Part shown: positions 1-8,580 of the stretch, piece after piece | Layout: each line of letters starts with the position of its first letter | Position numbering within the stretch: the stretch's first letter is position 1 | NCBI GenBank assembly: GCA_964393115.1 | Contig: CAYMST010000015.1 | Coordinates: 1-37,381 of the forward strand | Origin: CAYMST01 sp964393115 | GTDB lineage: Bacteria; Bacteroidota; Bacteroidia; Cytophagales; Cyclobacteriaceae | Length of the DNA: 37,381 nt | Reading direction: 5' to 3' | Position numbers and translations under genes: made by a program | The notes under the pieces: generated by a model | The model's database searches: none | Seen by the model: only the letters and a program-made list of their open reading frames with translations | What the model was told of the DNA's origin: nothing

Positions 1-24
1 TATGTATTCTGTAAACAAATACAC

Positions 25-1314
25 ATGACAAATATCTTGCGATTCTACTCCGCCGTTTTACTTACTATTGTGTTTGTACTGTCTTCATGCTCTCCAGAAG
101 ATGAGATATTGCCTATTAATCAGCCTGATGGTTTCGATGAACAAACTGATGATGTTGGTAGTATGGAAGAGGAAACGGAAAGTTTTGATCTATTTTCAGC
201 ACTTAACTTACCCGATCAGTATTTTAATTATGCCAATACTGAATGGCCTGAGCATTACACAAACAATTACTTTTCAAACCAGCAGCCATTTCAACAGGCC
301 GCATCTACATTTGACAACACACCAGATGACAATCTGATAACAGACGCTGGAGCTACTTTAGGGAGAGTCATATTTTACGATAAGAAACTTAGCGCGAACG
401 GAAAGATTGCCTGTGCTTCTTGTCACCAGCAAAAAAATGGCTTTTCAGATACTGATGTTTTGAGTAAGGGCTTTGACGGTGGATTGACAGGACGGCATTC
501 CATGGGTTTAGCCAACGCTCGCTTTTATGCTTCAGGTAAGTTTTTTTGGGATGAACGAGCCGCTACGCTGGAAGATCAAGTGCTAATGCCATTTCAAGAT
601 CCTGTAGAGATGGGATTAACCCTTGATCAATTAGAGCGAATTGCCAACGAGCAAGAGTATTACGCTCCGCTTTTCGAAGATGCTTTTGGTGATCCATCAA
701 TTAGTTCGGATCGCATAGCTAAAGCGTTAGCGCAATTTATCAGAAGTATGGTAAGTACAGCATCAAAGTATGACAAGGCAAGGAGTGAGGTGCAATCGCC
801 AGTACTAGACTTTCCTGGGTTTACTGCACAAGAAAACCTAGGAAAGCGTTTGTTCCTTCTTCCAAGAGATTTGGGAACCGGTATGCAAGCAAGCTGTTCG
901 AACTGTCATGTGTCAGAAGCCTTTGTGGGTGCGGTGCCAAATGGACCACAAGGAACCACGCAGGCTACTTCCAATGGGTTAGATGCGGTGTCAACTGATG
1001 ACCTGGGAGTCTATGAGTCTACGGGAAACCCTAGAGATATTGGGAAGTTTAAAACTACCTCGCTGGTGAATATTGCCGCTCGTCCTCCATACATGCATGA
1101 TGGAAGGTTTAGCACTTTGGAGGAGGTAATTGACTTTTACAGTACTGATATTCAAAATCATATGAACCTGGCACCTCCGTTGCGTGGTCCTAATGGCCAG
1201 CCTGTTAAGTTCAATTTTACAGATGAGGAAAAAGATGCGTTGGTAGCCTTTTTGAATACCCTTACGGATGAGCAAATGCTTTCCGATGAGAAATATAGCG
1301 ATCCGTTTAGGTGA
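25..1314 (+). CDS. Di-haem cytochrome c peroxidase (MauG/CcpA family) lipoprotein
   Basis: Predicted periplasmic di-haem c-type peroxidase of the bacterial CCP/MauG superfamily, 429 aa. Two haem c attachment motifs are visible: CASCH (residues 130-134) and CSNCH (291-295). Between them is the family-typical stretch around FFWDERAATLEDQ, and PPYMHDGRFSTLEE lies near the C-terminus. The N-terminus is a lipoprotein signal peptide with a lipobox ending LSSC (Cys about residue 22), followed by an acidic linker, so it is probably anchored to a membrane facing the periplasm. Family members reduce H2O2 with electrons from small cytochromes or oxidise protein or small-molecule substrates; which applies here cannot be told. 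The ATG at 25 is the only start that gives a full signal peptide. It stands alone, convergent with the next gene. Class is confident, substrate is not. Confidence 0.9.
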   Translation: MTNILRFYSAVLLTIVFVLSSCSPEDEILPINQPDGFDEQTDDVGSMEEETESFDLFSALNLPDQYFNYANTEWPEHYTNNYFSNQQPFQQAASTFDNTPDDNLITDAGATLGRVIFYDKKLSANGKIACASCHQQKNGFSDTDVLSKGFDGGLTGRHSMGLANARFYASGKFFWDERAATLEDQVLMPFQDPVEMGLTLDQLERIANEQEYYAPLFEDAFGDPSISSDRIAKALAQFIRSMVSTASKYDKARSEVQSPVLDFPGFTAQENLGKRLFLLPRDLGTGMQASCSNCHVSEAFVGAVPNGPQGTTQATSNGLDAVSTDDLGVYESTGNPRDIGKFKTTSLVNIAARPPYMHDGRFSTLEEVIDFYSTDIQNHMNLAPPLRGPNGQPVKFNFTDEEKDALVAFLNTLTDEQMLSDEKYSDPFR

Positions 1315-1494
1315 TCGAAGAATATTGGATAGGTAGTATTGAATGTGTTGTGTTGTCTTGCTGACTGATAAGGGTGGCTTAATTTTTATCCGTGGCGCTT
1401 GATATCCGTTTGCGGATGCCACCCTATGATGTTTGAAATTACCGGTTAAGCCTACTCTTTTATGAGTTCTATATTCCAAGTATCTTCATAGCAT

Positions 1495-2577
1495 CTATTT
1501 CAGATCCTGTAATGTTGATGCTGCTTCGCTTATCAAACTATTAAATAAGTCCTTTGCTCTATGATGCTTGATCAGTGGCGCTGACTGCCCAGACCAAAAC
1601 GAAATAAGGTCAGTACGCCCTTGCTCAAGAGCAGCTTTTCGAAGTGGTCTCATAAATAATCCTTGAAGCGGATAGGGGGCGAGTTCTAAGTCTCTTCCTT
1701 GTGTTTGCTTGGCAATTTCGCTTACTGTTCCTCGTGCTGTCCTTCCGGTGAAAGACTTGGTTAGCATGGTGTTTTCGGCAGCTGGTGAATGTAGTATCTT
1801 TTTATGAAGATCTGACGCATTGGATTCTTCACAAGCCAAAAAAGCGGTGCCAATTTGAACGCCTTGCGCACCTAAAGCAAGTGCCGAGAGTATACCTCTT
1901 CCATCAGCAATTCCTCCAGCCGCCAATACGGGAATATTTACCGCTTCCACCACTCTTGGTATCAACGAAATGGTCCCTATAAGTTTTGAGTCATCATTTT
2001 CTAGAAAGGCAATCCGGTGCCCGCCAGCTTCAAAACCTGAAGCTACGATGATATCCACTCCCGTATCTTCTAGCACTACTGCTTCTTCCACAGTAGTGGC
2101 TGCACCGATTAAGACAGTTCCGTTATTGTGAAGTTCTTTTAAGATTTCTTTGTCAGGAATTCCATATACGAAGCTGAATACAGGAGGACGCGCTTCGATT
2201 ATCGCTTCTAACTGTTTCTTGTTGCTATGCCCCTCAGGAAGAATGGGCTTAGTAGGTATTTCAACTTCGAGTTCATCAAAAAAAGGTTTGAAAAGAGCTT
2301 TGGTTCGCTCAAACTCAGCGTCGGAGTACGAACTTTTGTACTTGTCGTTATCGATCCAAAGATTTAGTGCATATGTGCCTTTGGTAACACTTCTCAGTTC
2401 ATTGTTGAGTTGAAGGATTTCATCATGACTTAAATGATGTGCACCAAATGAACCCATCCCTCCTAAGTTGGATACAGTAGAAGCCAAAGCAACGCTGGAA
2501 TATCCACCTCCAAAGGGTCCTTGGACGATGGGATAGTCGATATTTAGTATTTGTGTTAATTTATTTTTCCAGTTCAT
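1495..2577 (-). CDS. Nitronate monooxygenase (2-nitropropane dioxygenase family)
   Basis: FMN-dependent TIM-barrel flavoprotein, 360 aa, of the NMO/NPD family (PF03060). Members oxidise alkyl nitronates such as propionate 3-nitronate to aldehydes plus nitrite; some relatives are enoyl reductases. Visible motifs are the N-terminal PIVQGPFGGG (residues 16-25), SNLGGMGSFGAHHLS, the flavin/catalytic segment ASGFEAGGH (179-187, with the conserved His) and the phosphate-binding LAAGGIADGRG (219-228) followed by GAQGVQIGTAF. Length is normal and the protein should be cytoplasmic. ATG at 2577. The DJ-1 gene lies upstream on the same strand with a gap of about 53 bp, so co-transcription is possible. 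Both would fit detoxification, but that link is inference. Confidence 0.88.
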   Translation of the reverse strand: MNWKNKLTQILNIDYPIVQGPFGGGYSSVALASTVSNLGGMGSFGAHHLSHDEILQLNNELRSVTKGTYALNLWIDNDKYKSSYSDAEFERTKALFKPFFDELEVEIPTKPILPEGHSNKKQLEAIIEARPPVFSFVYGIPDKEILKELHNNGTVLIGAATTVEEAVVLEDTGVDIIVASGFEAGGHRIAFLENDDSKLIGTISLIPRVVEAVNIPVLAAGGIADGRGILSALALGAQGVQIGTAFLACEESNASDLHKKILHSPAAENTMLTKSFTGRTARGTVSEIAKQTQGRDLELAPYPLQGLFMRPLRKAALEQGRTDLISFWSGQSAPLIKHHRAKDLFNSLISEAASTLQDLK

Positions 2578-2630
2578 CTCACTTGATAGTTTAGTGCTGG
2601 CGTGTCAATCGCACGTTTAGATGGTTAAAT

Positions 2631-3320
2631 TTATTGAAGTCGTTCTAATAATTTGTTGGCAACTTGAAAGGAAGACTGTGGGTTCTGTCCAGTGATTAAT
2701 AAACCGTCTTCTACAACAAAGGAAGACCAATCTTCAGCTTTTTCATAATGGCCTCCATTTGACTTAATCATTTCTTCTACCGCAAATGGAACCACTTTAT
2801 GAAGTCCAACAGCTTCTTCTTCGCTATTGGAGAACGCGGTTAGCTTTTTACCGCTAATTAATGGTTTACTATTCCCTAAAGTAGCACTTTTCAATGCCGC
2901 AGGAGCATGACATACAAAGGCTACAGGTTTATTACTTTGATAAAATGTCTCAATTAAACTTATGGAATCTTGATCGTTTGCAAGATCCCATAGAGGTCCA
3001 TGATCTCCAGGATAAAATACCGCATCATAGTTACTTGAATCAACCTCTTTGATTCTCATAGTCTTAGCTACAAGCTTTTGTGTCTCGTCGTCTTCGAAAT
3101 ATCGTTTGGTTGCATCTGTTTGAAATGAGGGATCATTACTTTTTGGATCTATTGGAGCTTGCCCACCTTTTGGGGTTGCAATGTCAACTAAGATTTTATG
3201 ATCTGTAAGATGGTAATATGGCGAGGCAAACTCTTCGATCCAGAAACCTGTTTTTTCCGATGTACTTCCTAGTTTATCATGTGAGGTGAGTACAAACAAT
3301 ACCCTTTTTTGATTTTTCAT
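2631..3320 (-). CDS. DJ-1/PfpI family protein (type 1 glutamine amidotransferase-like, HSP31-like)
   Basis: 229-aa protein of the DJ-1/PfpI/HSP31 superfamily. It carries the nucleophile elbow AFVCHAPAAL with Cys137-His138, the upstream YPGDHGPLWDL segment (HSP31-type proteins usually have GGHG) and a Glu pair at residues 29-30 in the triad position. Relatives are glyoxalase III-like enzymes, chaperones or stress proteins; the reaction here is not decided by sequence. The frame stays open to 3398, but the ATG at 3320 is chosen because MKNQKRVLFVLTS begins the conserved first beta strand and the extra 26 residues look non-homologous. It lies about 100 bp downstream of a Crp/Fnr regulator on the same strand, which may control it in response to redox or carbonyl stress (inference). 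Confidence 0.85.
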   Translation of the reverse strand: MKNQKRVLFVLTSHDKLGSTSEKTGFWIEEFASPYYHLTDHKILVDIATPKGGQAPIDPKSNDPSFQTDATKRYFEDDETQKLVAKTMRIKEVDSSNYDAVFYPGDHGPLWDLANDQDSISLIETFYQSNKPVAFVCHAPAALKSATLGNSKPLISGKKLTAFSNSEEEAVGLHKVVPFAVEEMIKSNGGHYEKAEDWSSFVVEDGLLITGQNPQSSFQVANKLLERLQ

Positions 3321-3422
3321 GTCTATGCTATTACTGTTAAAACTGATAGCACAAATGTCAACCTTAGCAAAAGAATCACGAAGGAGCATTGTCACCAATA
3401 CGAAGTGATGTAGATCACAGGC

Positions 3423-3989
3423 TTAATACAACCTGCTAAGAGTCTCTCGGGACACCCCTAAAAAGGAAGCAATGTACTTCTTAGGAACCCTTTGTATCAG
3501 TGTTGGATATTGTTGAATGAGGTTTTCGTATCTAACCTTAGCCGAGTCCTTGATTAGTCCAAGTATTCTATTTTGAAGGGCAGCATATCCATATTTGGTC
3601 TTGGTTGCCCAAAAATGCTCCATGTTATGACTTGTTTTACAAATGGTCTTACGGTCTTGATAAGAAATAGCAAGAAGTTCACAATCTTCTAAGCAGTCAA
3701 TATTCATCCTTGCCTTTTCCTGATGGACAAAGGCATAATAATCTGTGATCCACCAGTTTTCCATAGCAAACTGGACGATATGTTCTTTGCCATACTCGTC
3801 CAAAACAGAAGATTTTATACACCCCTTAACAACAAAATACTCATAGCCTACATCGTAGCCAGACTGAACAAGAAATTGATGTTTTTTCCGATATACAGGT
3901 TGGAAGTAAGCGGCAATAGACTCAAACTCACTTTCTTCCATATCCACCAATTCTGAAACATGTTTTTTAAGAATACTTATGTCTATCAT
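3423..3989 (-). CDS. Crp/Fnr family transcriptional regulator
   Basis: 188-aa regulator with an N-terminal cyclic-nucleotide-binding-like jelly roll (about residues 20-120, with the strand pattern around FLVQSGYDVGYEYFVVKGCIKSSVLDEYGKE, here described only in outline) and a C-terminal helix-turn-helix ending KYIASFLGVSRETLSRLY. The C-terminus stops right after the recognition helix, a few residues shorter than many relatives. No FNR-type Cys cluster is seen, so an Fe-S oxygen sensor is unlikely. Its start faces the outer-membrane protein gene at 4195 across about 205 bp that holds two inverted repeats (4082-4109, 4133-4148). A TAnnTTTG-type -7 match (TACTTTTG on the minus strand) sits at 4033-4040, without a clear -33 box. 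Likely targets, by inference, are itself, the divergent gene or the downstream DJ-1 gene. Confidence 0.88.
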   Translation of the reverse strand: MIDISILKKHVSELVDMEESEFESIAAYFQPVYRKKHQFLVQSGYDVGYEYFVVKGCIKSSVLDEYGKEHIVQFAMENWWITDYYAFVHQEKARMNIDCLEDCELLAISYQDRKTICKTSHNMEHFWATKTKYGYAALQNRILGLIKDSAKVRYENLIQQYPTLIQRVPKKYIASFLGVSRETLSRLY

Positions 3990-4081
3990 TCAATTAAACC
4001 GAGCATATAAGTGAGCTAAACAATACAGCAATCAAAAGTAATTGATAAGCTCTTCGTACATTCTAATAGATATCATTACTC

Positions 4082-4109
4082 AAATTTTGGAATAATAATC
4101 CCAAAATTT
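4082..4109. promoter_or_regulatory. Inverted repeat in the divergent promoter region, possible operator
   Basis: Perfect 9-bp arms, AAATTTTGG (4082-4090) and CCAAAATTT (4101-4109), separated by 10 bases. The repeat lies between the Crp/Fnr gene (start 3989, minus) and the outer-membrane protein gene (start 4195, plus). There is no T-tract after it and no gene end nearby, so an operator fits better than a terminator. The AT-rich composition makes chance a real possibility. Confidence 0.35.
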
Positions 4110-4132
4110 AAAGCTCAAAAACCGCTTTCCAC

Positions 4133-4148
4133 TTCAATCTTGATTGAA
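4133..4148. promoter_or_regulatory. 16-bp palindrome TTCAATC-TT-GATTGAA upstream of the gene at 4195
   Basis: Arms TTCAATC and GATTGAA are perfectly complementary with a 2-base centre. The site is about 46 bp before the ATG at 4195 and 144 bp from the regulator's start, a reasonable operator position. It does not match the classic FNR (TTGAT-N4-ATCAA) or CRP (TGTGA-N6-TCACA) boxes, so assignment to the neighbouring regulator is a guess. Confidence 0.35.
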
Positions 4149-4194
4149 ATTGATCTTTTATTGCTAGCTTTATTTGAACTTTAATCATTTGATC

Positions 4195-4884
4195 ATGAAA
4201 AGAGTTATAACCTTGAGTTTGATATTAATGACTTTATCGGGCCTAAAAACTTTTGCTCAGTCTAATTTGAAACTATACTCCAATTTAGATTTCGTAAATC
4301 AACGGACCTTTATCAGGTCATTGGACGGCACCGAAAGCTTCGAAGATGAATCGATTGTAGGTTTTGGCAGACCTTCTTTAGCAATAAGCTTCATTGAAGA
4401 AAAATTTGATCATGAGATTGAGCTTTCATATAGCTGGAAAGCACTACCGGTTTCTTATGATTTGGATGCATACAGATATTCGAATGACAGAATCCAAACT
4501 CGATATTTCGGTTTTCAATACGAATTGATATTCTTAAGAAAGAAAATTGGTCAAAAAATGGTGTTAAAATTAAGTGCAGGATCATTACTTTATTGGTCAA
4601 GATGGGAAAGAGCGCATCTAACTTATCCAATAACTTTAGAAGAGAGGATTATTGGAATCCAGTTGAACCTTATACCAAGGGTTGAATTTGACTTAGGAAG
4701 TAGGTTCATGATGGATATAAATTCAAAGCTCAGTATTTTCGAACAAAACGATTCTCATTGGAAAATAGATGATCCTAATCTTCCGCCCGGTTTAAGACGT
4801 TTTAGTCAACCAGAATCTACTTTTCTTAATCTAGATGTGAACGTCCGAATTGGATTGGTGTACAGATTGAGAAAGAAGAATTGA
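4195..4884 (+). CDS. Hypothetical outer-membrane or periplasmic protein, beta-rich
   Basis: 229-aa exported protein not assigned to a named family. It has a Sec signal peptide (MKRVITLSLILMTLSG..., cleavage near TFAQ-S) followed by alternating polar/aromatic strands and a C-terminal strand ending RIGLVYRLRKKN, typical of small Bacteroidota outer-membrane beta-barrels. The frame is open from a TTG at 4174, but the ATG at 4195 starts a normal signal peptide and is preferred. It is transcribed divergently from the Crp/Fnr regulator, with palindromes between them, so it may be that regulator's target. Transport, adhesion or structural roles cannot be told apart. Confidence 0.7.
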   Translation: MKRVITLSLILMTLSGLKTFAQSNLKLYSNLDFVNQRTFIRSLDGTESFEDESIVGFGRPSLAISFIEEKFDHEIELSYSWKALPVSYDLDAYRYSNDRIQTRYFGFQYELIFLRKKIGQKMVLKLSAGSLLYWSRWERAHLTYPITLEERIIGIQLNLIPRVEFDLGSRFMMDINSKLSIFEQNDSHWKIDDPNLPPGLRRFSQPESTFLNLDVNVRIGLVYRLRKKN

Positions 4885-4982
4885 AGATAGCAATTGCTTA
4901 CTAGCTCTTTTTATACAAAATAGAGTGTCAAATTGACTCATAAACTCTGTGGCTTCACTCTTTTTTTATCAAAAAACAGAAA

Positions 4983-5001
4983 GCACCTCCAGGGGAGGTG
5001 C
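4983..5001 (-). terminator. Rho-independent terminator of the T9SS repeat-protein gene
   Basis: A strong GC-rich hairpin: GCACCTCC (4983-4990), loop AGG, GGAGGTGC (4994-5001). Read on the minus strand it lies about 33 bases after the stop of the repeat-protein gene and is followed by a T-rich run (TTTCTGTTTTTTG). A weaker stem at 4922-4927/4956-4961 followed by seven Ts on the plus strand may terminate the gene ending at 4884. Confidence 0.75.
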
Positions 5002-5033
5002 CTTCACAAAAAAGTTGTATGCTGAAGTGAGGT

Positions 5034-6984
5034 TTATTTCTTTATAAACCTAATCTGATGAGGAGATGTAAATCCATCATCTATTGTAAGTAAATACAAT
5101 CCTTCCTCCAATTTTGATACGTCTATTTGACCATCTGTACTAGAGTAATTCATTCTCAGAACTTCTTTGCCCATTAGATCCGTGATCTTAAGGGAAACAG
5201 GAACTTCACTATTGTCCAATTCAATGCTAAGGGTGTTGAATGCAGGATTAGGATAGACAGAAGGTCCAGTTAAGTATTCAAGTTCGGAAATACTTGGCAC
5301 TGCTTCTTCATCTGGTAAGAATCGTGCGTTATTACCGCTAGGAGCTGACTTGTGCCCAGGTAATGTGATTCTGTTAGACCAAACAAATCCGTAAGGTGAT
5401 TTTTTGATACCTAATACCAAGAATGACTGTTTTCTCCTTGGGTTAAAGAATGTCTTAATTGCATTCACATGACCAGGAACTACGCCAATGATATAATATC
5501 TATTGCTACGTGGGTTATTCTTACGGATAATATAGTAGAAGTCAGCATCAAAGTTTGAGGTTTCCCACTTCAGTTTTACTTTTCTCCCTATGACTAAAGC
5601 ATCTAATGAAATAGAAGGTTTGCAAGCCTTTTTATTTCTCTTAACCAAAATGTAGTTACTCGACAGGCTAGAGCATTCATCGGAGAAGGAAGAAAGTGCA
5701 CTAACGTCGTCACCGAGTTGTACAGTTAGGCTACCTGTGTAAGAAACACCATAGATTCTACAGTTTCCAACGCCAGCACCCTCTACATCAACAGTATTTC
5801 CTGAAGGTAACCCTACCACATTACCATCACCATCTGTTACGATGTATGCGTAATTGGAATTAGCCGTACTAGAAGTCATAGCTGATATCATGTCTGCCAC
5901 GCCGTCACCTGGACAAGTTTTCACAACAGTTGCGCCATCAGTAGTACTTACTGTACCCCCGTCAGGCATGTCTCTGGCCGTAAGGATGAAGTTGCTAGAA
6001 ATGCTTGAACACTCGTCAGAGAAAGCGGAAAGAGAACTAATGTCATCACCAAGTTGAACGGTTAAGTTACCTGTGTAAGAAACGCCATAGATTCTACAGT
6101 TTCCAACGCCAGCACCTTCTACATTTACGGTATTCCCAGGAGGAAGCCCAACCACTGTCCCGTCACCATCTGTTACGATGTATGAGTAGTTAGAGTTAGC
6201 CGTGCTTGAAGTCATGGCCGAAACCATATCGGCTACACCATCACCCGGACAAGTATAAACAACTGTTTCACCAGCCGTAGTACTTACCGTACCCCCGTCA
6301 GGCATGTCTCTAGCCGTAAGGATGAAGTTGCTAGAAATGCTTGAACACTCGTCAGAGAAAGCGGAAANNNNNNNNNNNNNNNNNNNNNNNNNNNNNNNNN
6401 NNNNNNNNNNNNNNNNNNNNNNNNNNNNNNNNNNNNNNNNNNNNNNNNNNNNNNNNNNNNNNNNNNNTAGAGTTAGCCGTGCTTGAAGTCATGGCCGAAA
6501 CCATATCGGCTACACCATCACCGGGACAAGTGTACACTACTGTTTCACCAGCAGTAGTACTTACTGTACCCCCGTCAGGCATGTCTCTTGCCGTCAAGAT
6601 GAAGTTGCTGGATAGACTCGAAATACCATCGGAGAAAGCGGAAAGAGAACCAATGTCATCACCTAACTGCACAGTTAAGTTACCCGTGTAAGAAACACCA
6701 TAGATTCTACAATTTCCAACGCCGGCACCTTCTACGTTTACGGTGTTTCCGGGAGGTAAACCAACGACATTACCGCTGCCGTCCGTTACGATATACGCAT
6801 AATTAGCACTGTCGACACTAGTGGTAATAGCCGATACCATGTCGGCGACACCGTCACCTGGACAAGTATATACGACCGTCTCGCCTGAGATGGTACTGAC
6901 CATACCACCATCCACCTGCGCGGAGGCAAAATACGAATAAATACTGCACGTTAATGCTAGTAAAAAAAGTTTAGGTTTTTTCAT
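5034..6984 (-). CDS. Secreted tandem-repeat protein with T9SS type A sorting domain (interrupted by an assembly gap)
   Basis: Large secreted protein. The N-terminus has a signal peptide ending FASA-QVDGG. Tandem 112-residue (336-bp) repeats follow, each with ...VSTT.G.TVV.TCPGDGVADM, a YxYIVTDG.GNVVGLP.GNTV segment and VGNCRIYGVSYTG. Four copies are visible: 6918-6583, 6582-6306 (contains the gap), 6305-5970 and 5969-5634. Each has three Cys except copy 1, where DEC reads DGI. An FN3-like stretch (KLKWETSNFDADFYYIIRK) comes next. The C-terminus has VYPNPAFNTLSIEL, LKITDLMGKEV, LEEGLYLLTI and a basic end IRFIKK, the type A sorting domain that sends cargo through T9SS. The frame differs by one base across the gap; restoring 159 missing bases (one full repeat) puts both sides in the same frame, giving about 669 aa. 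The break is therefore an assembly artefact. Ligand or role unknown. Confidence 0.85.
5634..6918 (-). repeat. Tandem array of 336-bp coding repeats
   Basis: At least four in-frame copies of a 336-bp unit. Copies 2 and 3 are nearly identical over their first 100 or so bases (compare 6582-6468 with 6305-6191), and the end of copy 2 (6367-6306) matches the end of copy 3 (6031-5970) with about one difference. Copies 1 and 4 are more diverged. This suggests recent expansion in the middle of the array, where the assembly failed. Confidence 0.9.
6368..6467. other. Assembly gap of exactly 100 N
   Basis: A run of 100 N, a common placeholder length rather than a measured size. The flanks fit the same repeat unit with 159 bases missing, or 159 plus a multiple of 336. 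Repeat number in the gene at 5034-6984 is therefore a minimum. Confidence 0.95.
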
Positions 6985-7567
6985 TATAAATTTTTGATTA
7001 GTTAATTAATGGCCTTTCGGCCTTTTGATTGTTTTCAAACCTAGAAGTCAATTATCACAGAAATCTCACGGAAGTATCATATTTGTTCGGGAGAAAGGTT
7101 AGTGGGTTTAAAGAGAATTAGCGTAGTTATTATTTGACGATATTTGTAGTCTATATGACCAAAGGTCTATTTTTCCCAAACACAAGATTGGCATAAAGTA
7201 GTATCAAATACGAAAGTTATAAGAGGTAATGTATATCAGGGTAAAAGCAATGATTTGCCGGAATTCAACACTATTCAAAAAGGAAATAATAAATCTTGTA
7301 TATGGTTTATTATGTTAGATATCGTTTGATGACCGCCTATAAAAGTCGCCATAAATCTACAGTCCGTAATCAATGATTTTAGCAGTTTTGAACGGGATGT
7401 GACGTAGCGTAAAATGAAATAGTAGTATAGGTTATAAGCATAAAAGCTGTATTGGTTAATAAAAACCAGGTGGTTTACAGCTTCATCATACTCCAACCTT
7501 GTTGCGTAATCACGATTTCATTATTTTTGTAAAGGTTCAAGAACTTTCTATTTAAAATTTAGCTCTA
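6985..7567. other. Divergent intergenic region between the T9SS repeat gene and the LPP20/FlgT operon
   Basis: 583 bp with no convincing gene. Minus-side content: a -7-like CAAACCTA (TAGGTTTG on the minus strand, 7036-7043), then a leader holding a small GGCC-GAAA-GGCC hairpin (7011-7022, GNRA-type loop). Plus-side content: a promoter at 7499-7529. A short inverted repeat GACC-AAA-GGTC lies at 7157-7167. The rest is AT-rich with no recognisable structure. Confidence 0.6.
7499..7529 (+). promoter_or_regulatory. Bacteroidota-type promoter for the LPP20/FlgT-like operon
   Basis: TTG (7499-7501) and an exact TAnnTTTG match, TATTTTTG (7522-7529), separated by 20 bases, the spacing expected for the Bacteroidota primary sigma factor. 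This places the transcript start near 7536, about 30 bases before the ATG at 7568. Confidence 0.55.
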
Positions 7568-8566
7568 ATGGCTACTATGTCACCAAAGAAAATCATCTTA
7601 TCGATAGCAATATTATTCAGTATTTATTCAGGAATAGCTCAGGATGGAAACAATGTTTTATTACCACAGCTCGTTGAAGTCAACGCTACTGAGATAGTTG
7701 AACGAAAAACGTTTGGTGAGATCAATTGGACTCAGCAATATGTAGAAGCCACGGGGGAAAGTGTAATCGACACATCTAGGTTTAAAAATAAAGCACAAGC
7801 TACGGCCATGGCTAATAGAGGTGCTATCGTGGTCGCTCAAAGAAATCTTTTGGAGATTATTCAAGGTGTTCAAGTCAATAGTGAAACGACTGTTCAGGAC
7901 ATGATGGTTGTAAGCGACCAGGTTAAGACAAACGTATCAGGAGTGATTAGAGGTGCACAAGTTTTTGGTGAACCTGAGGTGTCCTTTGGTTTAGTACGAG
8001 TCAAGATGAGGGTGTCTCTTTACAAGAACGGCGGGCTTGCACCTTCCCTAATTTCTGAGTTGCCGGTTGAGTCTATTGCAACTAGCGGCGAGGAGTCTAG
8101 CGCAAACAATGCCCGGTTAATCGAAGATAAGGAAGGGCTTCCGAAAGAGTCCACGTCTAAAAAGAAAAGAAAAAAAGAAAATAAACAAGCGGCAAAGGAA
8201 TCACGGTCAAGAGTGAAAGATCTGGTAAAAGAGGAGATCAATGATGTAATTGAGCAAGTCATTTTTAACTTGAATGGACAGGATTTTGACCCGGCTTTAT
8301 TTCCTAAGATTATAGATGAAAAGGGAAAAGAACTCTTAGATCTTGCAAAGATATATAAAGATAAAGCAGGTAAATTCCCTCAGTTTGTTCAAGGAAATGC
8401 CGACGTGAAAGAGATTATTGAGAAGTATGCGAATGTTAAAATTATAAACGTACTCAAGTCGGATAAAGGACGATTAGTGGTCGAAACAGCCAAGGATAAA
8501 TTGAAAGTTAACTGGAAGAAAATTGGTGAGGTCGTTTCGAAAGTTGGCAAATTCCTATTGATTTAA
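7568..8566 (+). CDS. LPP20 family-like exported protein (FlgP-type fold)
   Basis: 332-aa exported protein. The signal peptide ends near SGIAQ-DG, with no lipobox Cys, unlike most LPP20 lipoproteins. Residues about 53-152 resemble the LPP20 domain: a ...QATAMANRGAIVVAQRNLLEIIQ helix, GVQVNSETTVQD, GVIRGAQVFGEP and a closing strand VRVKMRVSLY. A Lys/Ser-rich linker (about 193-215) leads to a helical C-terminal part unknown to me. In Vibrio and Campylobacter the LPP20 protein FlgP forms outer-membrane rings or disks round the flagellar motor; no flagellar gene is seen here. It is first in an operon with a FlgT-like protein 14 bases downstream. The start could also be the ATG at 7577. Domain call is moderately confident, function unknown. 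Confidence 0.7.
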   Translation: MATMSPKKIILSIAILFSIYSGIAQDGNNVLLPQLVEVNATEIVERKTFGEINWTQQYVEATGESVIDTSRFKNKAQATAMANRGAIVVAQRNLLEIIQGVQVNSETTVQDMMVVSDQVKTNVSGVIRGAQVFGEPEVSFGLVRVKMRVSLYKNGGLAPSLISELPVESIATSGEESSANNARLIEDKEGLPKESTSKKKRKKENKQAAKESRSRVKDLVKEEINDVIEQVIFNLNGQDFDPALFPKIIDEKGKELLDLAKIYKDKAGKFPQFVQGNADVKEIIEKYANVKIINVLKSDKGRLVVETAKDKLKVNWKKIGEVVSKVGKFLLI

Positions 8567-8580
8567 TCTGTAACACTATT

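Noticed and set aside
991..1479. 162-codon frame on the minus strand
   Set aside because: Overlaps the peroxidase gene antisense, with no family motif and unlikely composition; a shadow of the real gene.
6352..6984. Frameshift or truncation of the repeat protein
   Set aside because: The frame change is caused by the 100-N placeholder; 159 missing bases restore it.
7275..7496. 73-codon frame on the minus strand upstream of the LPP20 operon
   Set aside because: Tyr/Phe-rich AT-driven sequence, no motif, antisense to a promoter region; not supported as a gene.
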